In this document: in pieces, positions 10,872 to 22,862 of the stretch
How positions within the stretch are numbered: position 1 is the first letter of the stretch
Layout of the letters: each line of letters starts with the position of its first letter
Origin: Desmodesmus armatus
Lineage: Eukaryota; Chlorophyta; Chlorophyceae; Sphaeropleales; Scenedesmaceae
Direction of reading: 5' to 3'
DNA length: 64,000 nt
NCBI GenBank assembly: GCA_007449985.2
Contig: VIIQ02000094.1
Location: 1 to 64,000, forward strand
Program-made: the position numbers and the translations under genes
Notes under the pieces: model-generated
The model's input: only the letters and a program-made list of their open reading frames with translations
The model's database searches: none
What the model was told of the DNA's origin: nothing

Positions 10872-13800
10872 TCATGCCACAAGCGACTCAGCCGAAGGCA
10901 GCAACAGCACTGCAGCTGCCTCCTGAGCCAGGTACTGCAGGCCCGACGGCCACACTGCCAGAGCCTGGTACACCTGCGCTGCCACCTCACTGGGTGTCAT
11001 GGGCGTATCAGTCACCCCATCCTGCTCAACTGCCTCCGCGTCACTTGCTGCTCCTGCTGCTGCACCCGCTGCTGCTCCTGCCCGTGCTGCCCCTGCTGCT
11101 GCTGGGTCTGCTGGTGCTGGTGAGGATGTTGTCAGGTCAGTGTCTGGATGTGGGCGTGCTGTCCGCCTCCTGGTTCTGGGAGGCTGCTGGCCGGGCTCTG
11201 CCTGCTGCTCCCTCTGGTGGCTTTTGTAGGCCTGTTTGTGTATGGCCTGCAGCAACCGATTGATTGCGGGGGCAGCAGCCAAACAGGAAGGGCAGCCAGT
11301 GACTGCACGGTCAGCAGGTGGTTTTGCTTCCACAGCACATGCAGCAAGCGCTTTAGCGTGCGCGGTGTGAAACATACACACTGGGGTTGTTTGCTTTGAC
11401 AAGCTGCTACCCCCAACCAAGCCTGGCTTGGCTTCAGCCCACCCTGCTGCCAACCCCCCCCCCCCCCCCCCCCCCCCTGCACACATACTTTCCCCACACT
11501 ATGTGGTCATCATGACTGGTCATGAAGTGTACATGTTCATGGCAATCATACGGCGTGTCAACCCGCCCACCTTCTTCACCGCGTCTGCCGGGTGCCCTTC
11601 CAGCTTCATGTTGGGGTGGCTGTTGAGCAGGAACCATGCGTGATGCAGCACCAGCATGCGGCCCGGCACATCCCCGCTGTCCCTGCTGTTGGGGCTCCTG
11701 TCACGCAGGAAGTTGAGGGCCTCCACTATCCAGCTGAACTTACTGCAGCATGCAAGCCAGCACACGCAGGCAGCACACGCAGGCAGCACCGTCTGTTGTC
11801 AACCACCAGCACAACAGCCGCATGCGTGCATTGCTTCAACATGAGCACTGTGGGCCAGAAATGGACGCCGATAGCAACCATGCTGTGACTTCCTGATAAG
11901 TGGTAGTGGACTGCACTGCACAGCACTGGCAACCGCACGCCATCTAGCGGGTGAACAGCTGCAGCTGTCCTAATAGGCTATTGTGCAGTCATACACCACA
12001 TATACAAAGTGAGTCCTGTTATGTGCTGTCCTGCTGTGGTTAGCGTTACGTACCGCTGTGGCCAGTACTTGATGTTCATCTCCTTGCTGACCTTCCCCTT
12101 GAATGTTGTGTGGCACATGTGGAAGTGCCGCGCTGCATGCTTCTGGTTGAAGTAGAGCATCTGCAGCCACACAAGATACCAAAAAACAAAATCAAGACAC
12201 AGGGTCAGTCGCAGCAGTGCACATACCCATGAATGAAAGCTGTTATCACAAACCATGAGCAGAAAGGCAGGGAAACAAATGTCAACATGGTTATCGCACA
12301 GTGAAAGTGCATTTTCCCAAAGCATTGCGTGGCACACATGTGTACACTCTGATAAGACTTTGTGGCACACCCCCGCCCTCCCACCATCATGCACTGCGTC
12401 CAGAGCGCATCCCGTCCACTCCATATTCCGCTGTCGCAAACATGATTGGTCCCCGGCGTTGGCCCAAATGCCTGCACTATTTGCGGGATACATGTTGGCC
12501 CTGCACCTGCAAGCCAATTCTACCCCCAACCGTGCATGCATGTTAACCGCATCCTACCCGCAAGTAACCATGATTCACCCTGCTTTTTTAATTGATACAA
12601 ACAAAATCAAAGTTACACCTGTAGCTATGAAGCTCAAGAGCCCTGCATGCATGCAAATATCAGCCGCATTACCTGACTCAGCCAGATTCTACCTGACTCA
12701 CCCTGCGCATGTCATCAAGCTGCCAGCCTGGCACCTCCTGCAGCGGTTCCCCCAGTGCCCCCCTCACCCGCTCCTCAAAGGGCTCCATCAGCTGCATCAC
12801 TGCCTCATAACTCAGCGGCTCGCCCCTCTGCGCTGCTGCCTGAGCTGTCGCCACAGCAGCACTCCCCATCTGGTCCGCAAGTTCCAGCAGGGAGATTTGC
12901 GGAAGGGGCCCCGCCCACTGCCTCGGCTGCTACTGCAGCTAGACGCGCGCCCGAGGGTTCAGAGGGAGCACTGCTGTTGCTGTCCTGAGGACTGTCGGAC
13001 ACTCGGGAAGGTAGCGAGGATATACCTGCTGCTGCTGCTGCTTCTGTGGCTGGCCCAGCAGCAGCGGCGAGAGTTGCTGCTGTGTTGTTTGTTGCAGCAG
13101 CAGAAGCAGCAGCAGCCTGGCCCAGTGCTGCCTGCAACAGGGCCTGCTCACTGCTGCTGCCAGCTGCATCCAGCACATGCAGCACACCCCCTGCTGCTGC
13201 TGCCGCTGCTGCCGATGTTGCTGCTGTTGCTGTTACACCTCTGGACAACTCCCCTGGGTTGGCTGGCACTGCTTCAGGGTGGCTGTCAAGCTGCATGTGT
13301 GTCGTCAGCAGGCCATCGCTGGCCACAGCAGCAGCCACTGCCAGTGCATCCAGGAGGCTGGTCTGGGGGCTCCCCCCTGCTGAGGACTGCACCCCAGTGG
13401 ACAAGGAGGGCTTGGGGGGCCGTGTGCCCTGCTGCTGATGCTGCTGTTGTTGTTGCTGCTGTTGCTGCTGACGCAGGTGTGCGGCAGCAAGTGCTCCTGC
13501 ACTGCCGTCTTCCCAGTCCTGATGTTTAGATGGCATACACTGCTGCTGCAGCTGTTGCAACTGTCCCGGTTGGCACATCCACAAAGGATGCTGCTGCTGC
13601 TGCTGCTGGTTTGGTATCTGCCGCATTTGTTGCTGCTGCCATTGCAGCTGGCACTCCTGCTCCCACTCCTGTTCCTGTTCCTGCTGCTGCGTAAACTCCT
13701 CCTGCTCATGCTGCTGCTGCTTTTGCTGCTGCTGTGATGTACAAACGTTGGTGTGCACGTGCGGGACCTGCTGTATGATGTTGTCGGTCCCGGCATCAAA

Positions 13801-14430
13801 TGGGTTCATGGGGCGAGTCAATGCGAGGGGGAACTGTGCTACAAAGGCTGCATGTTGACCTGGGGGCCTGCTATCATACATTGGTGCTGAGCTCCTAAAC
13901 CCTGGCCCAGCCTGTTGTTGGTCCTGTGACCCTGCCGTGTTGGACTGCCTGTAGCGTACTGCCGGGTCTGTTGCTGCAGGAGCACTGCAGTCTGCAGCAG
14001 CAGCAGCAGCAGCTGCTGCTGCTGCTGGGCCAGGTGTGCATCCTGCACTGGTGCCACCAGAGCGCACCAGCAGCTGCTGCAGGTCCTGTTGGTGGCGGTG
14101 CTGCTGGGACTGCAAGACTCGCAGGTACCACAACTTCTGACTGTCTGCAAGGTCACTGAAACCTAGGCTGCCTGCCAGATGCTGTGAGTGCTGCAGCTGT
14201 TGCAACAACTGCTGGACCTGCGTGTGCCCCTGTCCCTGCATGGCTGGACCATCAGCACGCTGCTTTAGCACTTTGTCAGGCTTTGTGAGTAGTTTGGCAG
14301 TGTAAAAATGCGCATTTTGCTGCAGTGGGGGCGGTGAGCGAGTTGAAAAGACTGGGGCTGGCAAGTGGTACACAGAAACTGTCACTGGCTTGACTTCGGG
14401 CGCATTGCATGCCTTCACAAGACACCTCAC
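10872..14430 (-). CDS. Large Gln/Ala-rich protein of unknown function
   Basis: I do not recognise this protein. Exon 1 runs from an ATG at 14430 (later in-frame Met codons are possible) to about 12934. It is low-complexity: Q-rich (HRHQQDLQQLL, long Gln runs around 13440-13740) and Ala runs near 13030-13210. A very short intron (12933-12870, 64 nt, or a 49 nt variant of the same phase) leads to 12869-12702 (YEAVMQLMEPFEERVRG). Then come 12160-12054 (MLYFNQKHAARHFHMCHTTF) and 11742-11571 (KFSWIVEALNFLRD, RMLVLHHAWFLL), all in phase, and a last exon of about 11400-10872 ending in an Ala-rich tail. The folded part is thus near the C-terminus, about 90 residues rich in aromatic residues and His. 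An intron-borne run of 23 C lies just before the last exon. The polyglutamine layout is common in algal regulatory or RNA-binding proteins, but no function can be stated. Confidence 0.6.
11454..11476 (+). repeat. Poly-C run of 23
   Basis: Uninterrupted C run in the last intron of the Gln-rich minus-strand gene (poly-G in its transcript). Confidence 0.85.
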
Positions 14431-15080
14431 TTTGTTATGGCATTTGGGTGGACTTGTATCGGGGCCTTTTCAGCCTGTTCGACTTCGAAATGTTTGCGCG
14501 CGCGGTTGGTCCGAGGATCGCGGCCGTTCAGTGCTCCAAGCCTTGCACACCACCACTACATGGGTGCAAGCACCCATTTGATCCTAGACGACAATAACGT
14601 CAGGAATGAACACTTAGGAAGCCACCTGCACAGCGGGAAGGCAAGAAGACTGTCAGATCAGGTGTCTCATCAGGTGTCTGCCCCCTGGCAACAGCAACAC
14701 GCACATGTGCTGAGCCTTTGATGCAGCTCAAAAGGCTTGCAGCCAGGCATCGTTCCTTGTGCCTTGTTCTCGCTGGCCTTCATGTCACATTTCCATGAAC
14801 GTGGTGCAGTGGTTCGAGACCCTGTTTTCGTATCGAACTTTGTCCATATGAGACAAAGAGTGAGTGACGAGTGTTTTGTGGTCTTTGTCAAGCTTGTCCC
14901 TGTGTTTGCTGCCACTGCAACAACTGCTGCTGCTGCTGCTGTATTGCTGCTGCTGCTGCTGCTGCACCACATCTACTGCTATCTCAAACCAGTCTATCAT
15001 TTCCATACATTTGTTTCTTACTACTTCCACTGCTGCTAGCACCAGCCTTAGCCCCAGCCAGACACCCAGGCACTAGCACC
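14431..15080. promoter_or_regulatory. Divergent intergenic region (putative two-way promoter)
   Basis: About 650 bp separate the ATG codons of two divergently read genes (14430 minus, 15081 plus), so the 5' ends of both should lie here. It contains a CTG run at about 14928-14970. No TATA box or other element stands out; this is inferred from gene orientation only. Confidence 0.35.
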
Positions 15081-16927
15081 ATGCACTGCCTTCAGCACAG
15101 CAGTAGGAGCTTGAGAGGGCCCCAGGCAGGCAGGACCACCCATGCTGTGCTGGTGCAGTGCTCCTTCTCTTTCGCAAACTCAGAACGAGCCAACAGGCCC
15201 ACTGGCAGACGAAACAGACACGTTGAAAAGAAGCAAGGTGAGCACCAGTCCCTCTCTCTGTGTCTGCCAGGCCTGCTTCCTACCCTACAGTAGCCGCACC
15301 AACATTTCGTGGTGCAGCTCTTGCCAGCTGCACACTTTCCAGAAGTCCTACATTATCGTGCTGCTGCCTGTCCTGTATGCAACCCTGTACTTACCATACA
15401 TATACATACAGAGGATCAGCTGCGTGGCGTGGCCCAGGGGCTGTGCAACTTCAATGGCAAGCAGCTGCAGGCCGTGGCTCACCTGCTGAGTGAGGAGCAC
15501 ATCAAGCAGATACGCATAGGCATGGACATCCCACCCACCAACCAGGTACGGCACCAACAGTAGTAGCAGCAGCAGCAGCAGCAGCAGCACCAGCATGAGC
15601 ACGAGCACCAGCAGCAGCAGCAGCAGCAGCACTTCAAGCAGCAGCCTCCTTTAGCAGCAGCCACTGGCCATCCCTTTGTTTCCTCGCCCTCGGGCAGCGT
15701 GTGAGGCATAAGGCATGAGGCATGCATGGCAACAGCAGGGCCGGCCAGTGATTTGTTCAGGGTGGCACTCCATGCCCGATACATTCTTTGCCATGGCCCT
15801 GCAGCGTCAGTGTGTTGCAACAGCACCAGCAACAGGCCTCAGGCACCCTTGACAATGACCTCCCACCTCGCCATTAGCAACTTTGCCTGTGTGTTGCGGC
15901 ATAGCACACATGCCAGTCCTATGCAGGCCCTGAAGGGTTCTCGACCCCCCCCCCCCGCCCTGTCATGCGTTCCATCATGTCCTCCTCTCCTGCACCCCAC
16001 CCCTGCCCCACCGCCTTCCCTGTGACATCATTCCCTGCAGGGTCGCAAGCGCCAGGTGGGTCTAGTGCTGCGCCTGATCCGGTCAGACCTCAGCGACTCA
16101 GCGCTGTCCAAGCTGTCAGAGGCGGTGCAGCAGGCCAACCGCTACAACCAGCCCTACAGCGACAGCGATGTGGAGCAGCAGCTGGACGTGTGGGTGGAGG
16201 CACTCACAGCCAACGACCAGGTGTGTGGTGATATACATATGTGTGTGGTGGTGGTGGTGGGGGGGGGGGTGCATGATTTTGCAGCTTCAAGTAGGATGCA
16301 ACAGGAACAGCTGCCAGGCAACATGGGCGTAATAGGCTACATCGACTTACAAGTGACCCATGCATGTGCTTGTGCATGTGCCCATGCACATGTCCTGGAC
16401 AGCGGGCAACAGTCCATAGATAACCCCGCACAGCAGCGCCAACCAGCCACAGCCAGCCTGGTTCACTAAATGCTACCCTTGGGATATCCCATGTCATCGT
16501 CTGTTGAACAGTTTCTGGCGTTGCACCATCACCTCCTCACACCTCACTCCCATCATGATGTTCCTATGCTGGTGTTGCAGGCCGTAACCGCTGAGCTGTT
16601 TGAGCTACTGACAGAGAGGCAGCAGGACGTTCAGCAGCTGCGGACCTGGTCAGACAGTTGCAGCAGCACCAGCAAGAGCAGCAGCAGCAGCAGCAGGAGC
16701 AGCAGCTGCAGCAGCAGCAGCAGCAGCAAGAGCAGCAGGACCTGCAGGAGGGGCCAGGGGCTTTGGAAGGGGTGGAGCAGGATGTGCAGCAGTTGATGCA
16801 GCAGCTAAGTCAGCCGGTGCAGCAGGGTGGCAGCAGTAAAGGAGGCAAGGCGGGTAAGAGCCCTGGTGTGCTGGCACGCAGGTCGATCAGACGCATGCTG
16901 AAACCTCTGGCAATGGAGGGCTCTTAG
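15081..16927 (+). CDS. Unknown protein with Gln-rich coiled-coil tail
   Basis: Not recognised. The model starts at ATG 15081 (MHCLQHSSRSLRGPQ). Exon 15081-15237 joins 15412-15545 in phase (EDQLRGVAQGLCNFNGKQL and HIKQIRIGMDIPPTNQ). Then come 16041-16220 (GRKRQVGLVLRLIRSDLSD, ANRYNQPYSDSDVEQQLDVW) and 16581 onward (AVTAELFELLTERQQDVQQL). Near 16640 the sensible frame shifts by one base into a Gln/Glu heptad-like stretch (about 16650-16790), ending in a basic tail RRSIRRMLKPLAMEGS at 16927. The middle is alpha-helical and charged, the tail coiled-coil-like. TGTAA at 17257-17261, the usual chlorophyte polyadenylation word, lies 330 nt past the stop and is a candidate poly(A) signal. The frame change may be an assembly indel next to the CAG run. 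Confidence 0.55.
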
Positions 16928-17030
16928 ATGATGTTGTGCAATGTGATGTTGCATTCAGGGGCGTACATTTGACTGGTGAGCCTTTGCCTCCGGCTCCGGT
17001 AGTTGGGTTCGCCTGATTGTCGTGCTTGTG

Positions 17031-17034
<4 letters not shown>

Positions 17035-17061
<27 letters not shown>
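17035..17061 (+). repeat. Poly-C run of 27
   Basis: Longest homopolymer in the window, in the 3' flank of the unknown gene ending at 16927. Confidence 0.9.
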
Positions 17062-17065
<4 letters not shown>

Positions 17066-17636
17066 ACCCAAAAGCCAAGATGTTGCCTCCAGTAGCACTG
17101 CCAAATCTACAGGCCTGTAGGGCTGTATCCGCCATTGGACGCAGTGTGTTCAGTGGCACAGTGCAAAGTTTGTTCCCGCCCATCGTTGCCTGGCTGGTGC
17201 TGTGGTGTGCAAGGTCACATCACAGCGGCTCTGGTATGATACATCTGGTGGTTGATTGTAATGGGCGGTCAGGTACATACTGAGTCATGTAACTGAGTAC
17301 AGTACAAGTGCGTGTGGTTAGTCACAGCCTAGCCTGTGCTGTGCATCAGCAGAGTGGTGCGCCATGACTGCGCATTGTCCTATGTGAGCACTAGTGCTGC
17401 AAGGCCAGGAGCACTGGTAGATGGTTGCAGGGCCAGGGGCAGTCCTGGAGGCTCATGCACCACCACACTTGTTTGGTCGATGCAGGCACACTGCATGCAT
17501 GCAGATTGACTGTGGCCAGCCACCATGCCAGCCAGCCAGTCAATGAGTCAGTGTCCCACAGTTGAAATTAACACGTAGCTGAGCAGCTCAGGGAGGCTGT
17601 GAAACATTGCCGGGCAGCTCAGGGGTACACTGTACA
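17062..17636. other. Gene-free stretch
   Basis: Contains candidate poly(A) words (TGTAA at 17257 and about 17287) for the upstream gene and no supported coding sequence, up to the start of the tRNA-bearing inverted repeat. Confidence 0.4.
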
Positions 17637-17639
17637 GGA

Positions 17640-18440
17640 GTTTGCGCCTGCTGGCGACGTGCAATGCTGCAGCAGTAGCAGAGCAGTTGGGCAACTGCCA
17701 GCAATGGCATGCAGTCCGGATGCTTTTCCTCAGTACCACCGTCGCGATGGATTGAGTTGCTAATATGTGGTACTGTTGGGCCTTTTGAAAGGCAGTTGGC
17801 ATGCTTTACTCGTCTACAGGCAAACCACACTCTGGACGATCACCACACCCGCCACAGCCCCGTCCACTCCCCCTGACCAGAGTGGGCCCTTGTGTGTTCA
17901 TATCACTGCAGAAAGTGAAAGTTAGGCATCTGCTACGGGCATGTAGGTGCGTCCTGCCACAGCCATGCGAAGCAAAACCTCTTTCCGCAGCGCAGCAGCA
18001 AAGATGGTGGCACAGAAAGATGGACAGTTACCCTATCAAGCTCACCAGGGGGTCAGAACGGACCAAAACGCGTTTTTCAGGGTTTTGCGGGCGAAAAGCT
18101 TGTTGCTAAACCCTGTGGGAATCCATAAACGGCATAATTCGATCGGCGCGCATCCGACCTCCTGTCCGACGCACTACGTCGAAACACTGCTGGGTCTGGT
18201 GGCTGTAGTTTAGTGGTAGAACACTGCGTTGTGGCCGCAGAAACCCGGGATCAAACCCCGGCAGCCACAGGAGGACACTAGGGAGTATGCTCCCGAAGTT
18301 TTGCAGGCTGTTGCAACCCTCTGTCACACGGCATAGTGGTGGGCCGTACACTGCTGCTGCAGAGTGAGGATGTGCAACCTCGGCTTTTCAGTCCTGGCAG
18401 CACGCTGTAGCAACCCTCTGTCACACAGCAGAGTGGTGGG
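17640..18440 (+). repeat. Left arm of ~0.8 kb inverted repeat carrying tRNA-His
   Basis: Reads base for base, with scattered changes, like the reverse complement of 23780-24600. Shared words in order: TGGCATGCAGTCCGGATGC (17706), AGAGTGGGCCCTTGTG (17879), AAGTGAAAGTTAGGCATCTG, GGGCATGTAGGTGCGTCC, the CGAAAAGCTTGTTGC stretch, the tRNA gene, and the tail CCCTCTGTCACAC. The boundary on the MYND-gene side is near 18440. The block is longer than the tRNA, so it arose as a segmental inverted duplication or element rather than by tRNA retroposition. Confidence 0.8.
18199..18268 (+). tRNA. tRNA-His (anticodon GTG)
   Basis: Seventy-nt cloverleaf. Acceptor GTGGCTG pairs with CAGCCAC. The D-arm TAGTTTAGTGGTAGAAC holds the A box. 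The anticodon stem CTGCG/CGCAG encloses loop TTGTGGC with GTG at 34-36. The T-stem CCGGG/CCCGG has the 7-nt loop ATCAAAC. The usual T54 is A here, a small departure from the TTCRANY consensus. CCA is not encoded, as expected for a eukaryotic nuclear gene. Confidence 0.9.
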
Positions 18441-18447
18441 CCATACA

Positions 18448-18518
<71 letters not shown>

Positions 18519-18519
18519 A
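18448..18519 (+). repeat. (CTG)n microsatellite
   Basis: About 24 CTG triplets with one TTG interruption. It is the mirror partner of the CAG run at 18780-18850. Confidence 0.95.
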
Positions 18520-18779
18520 CTGCGCCCAGGATGAATCCTCAATCTGCAGCAGCAGCAGCGGCAGCAGCAGCACCTGCAAGCCTGCTGTGGTAACAGTTTT
18601 TCACACTGCGGGGCCACCTGATGGGTTGCCATACTGCGGCTGCGCCCAGGCTGCATCCTTGCATTGATGCGATCAACCAAACAATTGGTTGTTGCTACAC
18701 CTGTATAGCTCGAACTGGTCATGCCAGCATGTTCAATGATATTCAAGTGAACGGATTGAGCAAACCAGAGGGAGAACCA

Positions 18780-18780
18780 C

Positions 18781-18850
<70 letters not shown>
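18780..18850 (+). repeat. (CAG)n microsatellite
   Basis: About 23 CAG triplets with one TAG interruption, complementary to the CTG run 260 bp upstream. Open frames across it on either strand (poly-Leu, poly-Ser, poly-Cys) are artefacts of the repeat. Confidence 0.95.
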
Positions 18851-18851
<1 letters not shown>

Positions 18852-19465
18852 TGACAAGAAGAGAAAGGCATGGGAAGAATAATACAGCAAAATCTATCAG
18901 TGAATGGCTGGCATGAGCTCTGGGGCATCATAGCTACAGGATCAGGCTCCGGAACACGTTGACTGGTGTGAGGAGCACGTAATGAGGGGATGTTTGCTAC
19001 AGCACTTACTGGCAGGGGTAGCAAGGGCCCTTACTGACAACGACTGCTGACTGGTGAGGGAAAAGCAGAGGTGCAAAGTTGGTGACACTTGCGGTCCCGG
19101 ATGCGGTTATCAACGGCCAAGCAGTCACGGCAATTGGTTCCAGTGCTTGCACCGTTGCTTACACTGTTAACCAACGACTGTTGTTGGGGCATGCGGTCAA
19201 TAGGTCGCTTCGGGTTGCTTACAAGCGTGGATCGCATCCAGTCTGTCCTTTCAGCACCGCCGCGAGCTGCCGGTGTGCACGTACACTTTGTTTGAAAAGA
19301 TGAGGGCTACGTGAAGGCGTTGTCCACAGGCTCAACGCCAGCAGTCGTCATCCAGGCACCTGAACAGCTCACACTGGCTGACAACTGCCCAACAGCACCC
19401 AGACAAGCCATTGCTCACAGCACAGGAACAACAGCTACCATACCGCTGGCTCCCCGTGTGCAGGC
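18851..19465. other. 5' flank of the MYND gene
   Basis: No supported coding sequence; presumably promoter and 5' UTR of the gene starting at 19466. No TATA box is obvious. Confidence 0.35.
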
Positions 19466-22161
19466 ATGGGAACCAACATCGCTGACACATGGGACAAAGC
19501 TGCGAAGCTGCTGCAGGAGAGCAGTACCAAGCAGCCTGGCAGTGCAGAGGCAGATGCAGCGCTGTTAACAGTGAAGCACCTGGTTGATAAGCTTTTTGGG
19601 CTCCCGTCACCACCCAAAGCACTCTGGAAGAAGCTGGTGCAGCAGCTGAAGGTGAGTCACAAACATGGCCTGTCACTGTTGCCACAGGTGCACACTGTCT
19701 CTTGGTTGGCCAGCACTGATATCAACACATGCGTAAGTCGTCAGTAAGCCACAGCAGTTCATCATCTCCCCACCCAGGTCCTATCTACTGCTTCTACGTT
19801 TGCCTCCAAAGTGTAATGATCGGCACTTCGCTTGTGTAATGATCGCTTGTGGCTTCTTGCTGAGTGGCAACAGCAGCTGCATGTGCAGAGGCCTCTTTGC
19901 AGTCTCTTTGCTGCATATCCAGTAGCATGTTTGTAGTTTGCTTGTGCTGCGCTGGCATGGCTGTGTCCTCCTGCCTCAGTTACTTGCTGCAATGGTGGCT
20001 CCACTATGTACCGCTGACCCACTCAGCTCAAACTCCCACCCACAACTACCCTTCGCCCATCCACCCACGTGCTGCCGCATGGTGCAGATACCCCTGCGGC
20101 TTGGAGCCGCCTTCACAGCAGCAGCTCAGCGCAGCTGGAACTCCACATGCACACAGTCTGCCCTCGTCACGCTGCAGTTCCTGATCAACACAGCTGATGA
20201 AGCAGGCGTGACCAAGGGCGCAGGCAGCGGCAGCCTGGCCAGCAGCATGCGGCAGCAGCTGGAGCAGTCGGGGATGCTGCAGCAGCTTGCAGCAGTCATG
20301 ACAGCGGCGGCTGCCGACCTGCAGGACCAGGCAGCTGCCCATGCTGCTGGGGTTTGGGGCCAGGAGCAGCCACGCAGCACGGACAAGGGGTTGAAAAATG
20401 TAGCCATGCGTGTGTATGATCTCATGGTGGGCCTCTGGGAACCGCAGGGGCCTGATGTGGACGTGATCGCCTGGCTGTGCCACCCCTGTGGGCATGTAGC
20501 CGCTGCCATACAGCTCATCACGGCAGTGCTGCAGCATGCCAGCATCATGCTGCAGCATGTGCTGCCACAGCTGCGGCAGTGCGAGCCTCGCAAAGCAGAT
20601 GAGCTGTTGGCTGCTTTGCAAGACAGCACCAGGACAGCCCGTACGCTGGGCATGCACATACTATGGAGGTTGGTTTATGCGTATGCAGACTGGCAGCAGC
20701 AGGGGGAGGGCAGCGAGGGACAGGGCCTGCAGCAGCTGCTGCTGCCACCCGAAAGGCTGCCTTTCACAGCAACGATGGTGGTGCTCTTGGCAGCTGATGT
20801 CAGCAGCGCAGTGGCAACACACACGCAACATGGCCACACAGGACAGCAGCAGCACGCCGCTGGTGGCAGCAGCAGCAGCAGCAGCAGCAGGGGCAGCAGC
20901 AGTGCGGATGTCAGCGACACCCTGTCAGTGTGTCAGCTGCACCTGCTAAAGCTGTTGGGCTTGGCTCCTGAAGTGACAGCCTGGGTTCAGGAGCCACTGA
21001 ACCTGCCTGTGGCGTTTGCGGGGCTGCGCGGGGCACTTGATACGTGCAAGGAATGGTGTGATGCAGTATTGGACCCATCGGACTGCACTTTCTGGCCGTC
21101 CTGGGAGCTGCAACTGCAGCAGCAGCTGCAGCAGCAGCAGCGACACCAAGTCGAGAAGCAGTTGCTGCTGCTGCCACTCATGCTGCTGCTGCTGCCAGCA
21201 ATCCTGGTGCCGTGCGCCAGCAGCTTGGTGTCAGACAGCGCCCAGCAGCTCCTGCAGCAGCAATCGCTGTACCGGCAGGAGACGGTGCAGAAGCTCCTTG
21301 ACCTGAGCAGCAGCGTGTTGGTTGTGGGTGATGCCCTGACCACGCAGCAGGAAAGCCTTGACTGGCTTCCACCAGCACCACCTGCCGGTTGGGTGCAGGA
21401 GGTGCTAGGTGTGGTGCTGCAGTTGGTGGATCAGATGCTGCGCCAGCAGACCCCAACACAAGCAGGCAGTACGGGAGGCAGCAGCAGCAGCAGCAGCAGC
21501 GACAGCGGGCCAGCTTCATTGGCGGCGGCAAGGGCAGGCTACCTTGCGCGGCTGCTGCCACTGCTGTGCACCATGCTGCACTTCTCGCACGGCGAACTGT
21601 GCCAGCTCAGCAGCCTGGGCTGTAGCTACAGCGTCAATGACAGCAGAAGTGGCAATGGCAGCAACAGCAGCAGCAGCAGCAGCCTCAGGCATGCCACAGC
21701 TGCAGCGTCTCCCGAAGCCCCCAGGTTTGCCAGGTTTGGGCCCGTCCTTGAGGCTGTTCTGCGTGCTGTCACCACGGCAATGCAGAGCGGCACGGTCACC
21801 ACTGATGATCTGCCTTTTGAGAACAGTACCTTTTTCACAGAAGTGCTGGTTTGCCGGGAGGGCTACTCCCACTCGGCAGCAATGCAGCACATGGGCCTTG
21901 GTGGGCCTGAGGTGCTGGCACAGGAGCAGCGGCAGCTGTACAGCTTGCTCAGCACAGTGCTGAAGATGGGTCGGCCGTGCTGGGGTACGCAGGCACCAGT
22001 CGGCTGCTGCGCAGCGGCTGGAGAGGCAGCTGTGGGGCTGCTGGTGCAATCAACGACAGGGTCAGCAGCGGCAGCAGCAGCACCAGCGACAGCAGCAGCA
22101 CCAGCACCAGCACCAGCACCAGCACCAGCACCAGCACCAGCACCAGCACCAGCACCAGCGA

Positions 22162-22206
<45 letters not shown>

Positions 22207-22862
22207 CAACAGCAGCAGCACCAGCAGGCCAGCAGCCTTCAGTGGAGTACCTTCCCAGCCTTGTGATCTTTGGGCGCTGTTGCCTGCAGTGGGCAGAGCA
22301 GCTGCAGAAGCAGGTGCCAGAGCTGCTGCGGTTGGCGTCTGTGGTAAGGGAGATGCAGGAGCAGCAACAGAGGGAGGGTGAAGTGCATGAGCAGAATGTA
22401 GCACTGGTGTGCAGCCCTCCAAGTTGGCTGCGGTCGGGGGCAGCCACGGTGTCTGAGTGGGTGGGTGGTATTGAGGCGCCTGCAGCACTTGCACAGCTGG
22501 AAGCTGCTGGTTGTGCACCGCAGCAGCTGCAGCAGCAGCTGCAAACGCTCCTGTTGGCTGTGCAGGGAATGCAGCAGCAGGGGGTGACGGATGCTTTACT
22601 CACGGCGCTTGTGCAGCAGCTGCAGGCAACTGGGGCCATGCTCTGCAACATTGCAGTGCCGCACTTCTGCAACAACCCAGCCTGTGTGAACGTCAGTGGG
22701 CTCACAGAGGTGCAGCTGGTGTCTGGGCGCAGCTGCATTTGTGCGGGGTGCCGCATTGCCCGCTACTGTGGGCGGGACTGTCAGCGGGCGGCTTGGAAGC
22801 AGCACAAGCCTGTGTGCAAGGCGCAGGCAGCTGCTACCACTGAAACAGTGAGCGAGTCATGA
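19466..22862 (+). CDS. MYND-type zinc-finger protein, Gln/Ala-rich
   Basis: Two exons, 19466-19651 and 20088-22862, join in phase 0 (KKLVQQLK then IPLRLGAAFTAAAQRSW) to give about 986 residues. The body is alpha-helical, Leu/Gln/Ala-rich and armadillo-like in feel (LQFLINTADEAGV, MLQHVLPQLRQCEPRKADEL). Low-complexity inserts interrupt it: Ser runs near 20870 and 21485, and an Ala-Pro hexanucleotide run at about 22085-22170 followed by poly-Ala to about 22220. The C-terminus, residues about 922-973, is a MYND finger: CNNPAC, then CAGCRIARYCGRDCQ, then WKQHKPVC. This provides the C-x2-C / C-x3-C / H-x3-C ligands. MYND fingers bind proline-rich partner peptides; many chlorophyte genomes carry large families of such end-finger proteins with unknown roles. 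Substrate and location are not deducible. Confidence 0.85.
22085..22220 (+). repeat. In-frame hexanucleotide (CACCAG)n and CAG run inside the MYND gene
   Basis: A tandem CACCAG array encoding Ala-Pro repeats, then pure CAG encoding poly-Ala in the gene's frame. It is a length-variable linker just before the C-terminal quarter of the protein. Confidence 0.9.

Noticed and set aside
12255..13529. 424-codon open frame on the plus strand
   Set aside because: It is the antisense of the Gln-rich exon; CAG repeats read as Leu/Ala/Cys runs on the other strand and remove stops.
18324..18890. 188-codon poly-Leu/poly-Ser frame (minus) and similar frames nearby
   Set aside because: Pure translation of CTG/CAG microsatellites with no non-repetitive coding part.
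21863..22756. 297-codon minus-strand frame over the MYND gene
   Set aside because: Antisense of an Ala/Gln-rich exon; the plus-strand MYND finger fixes the true strand.
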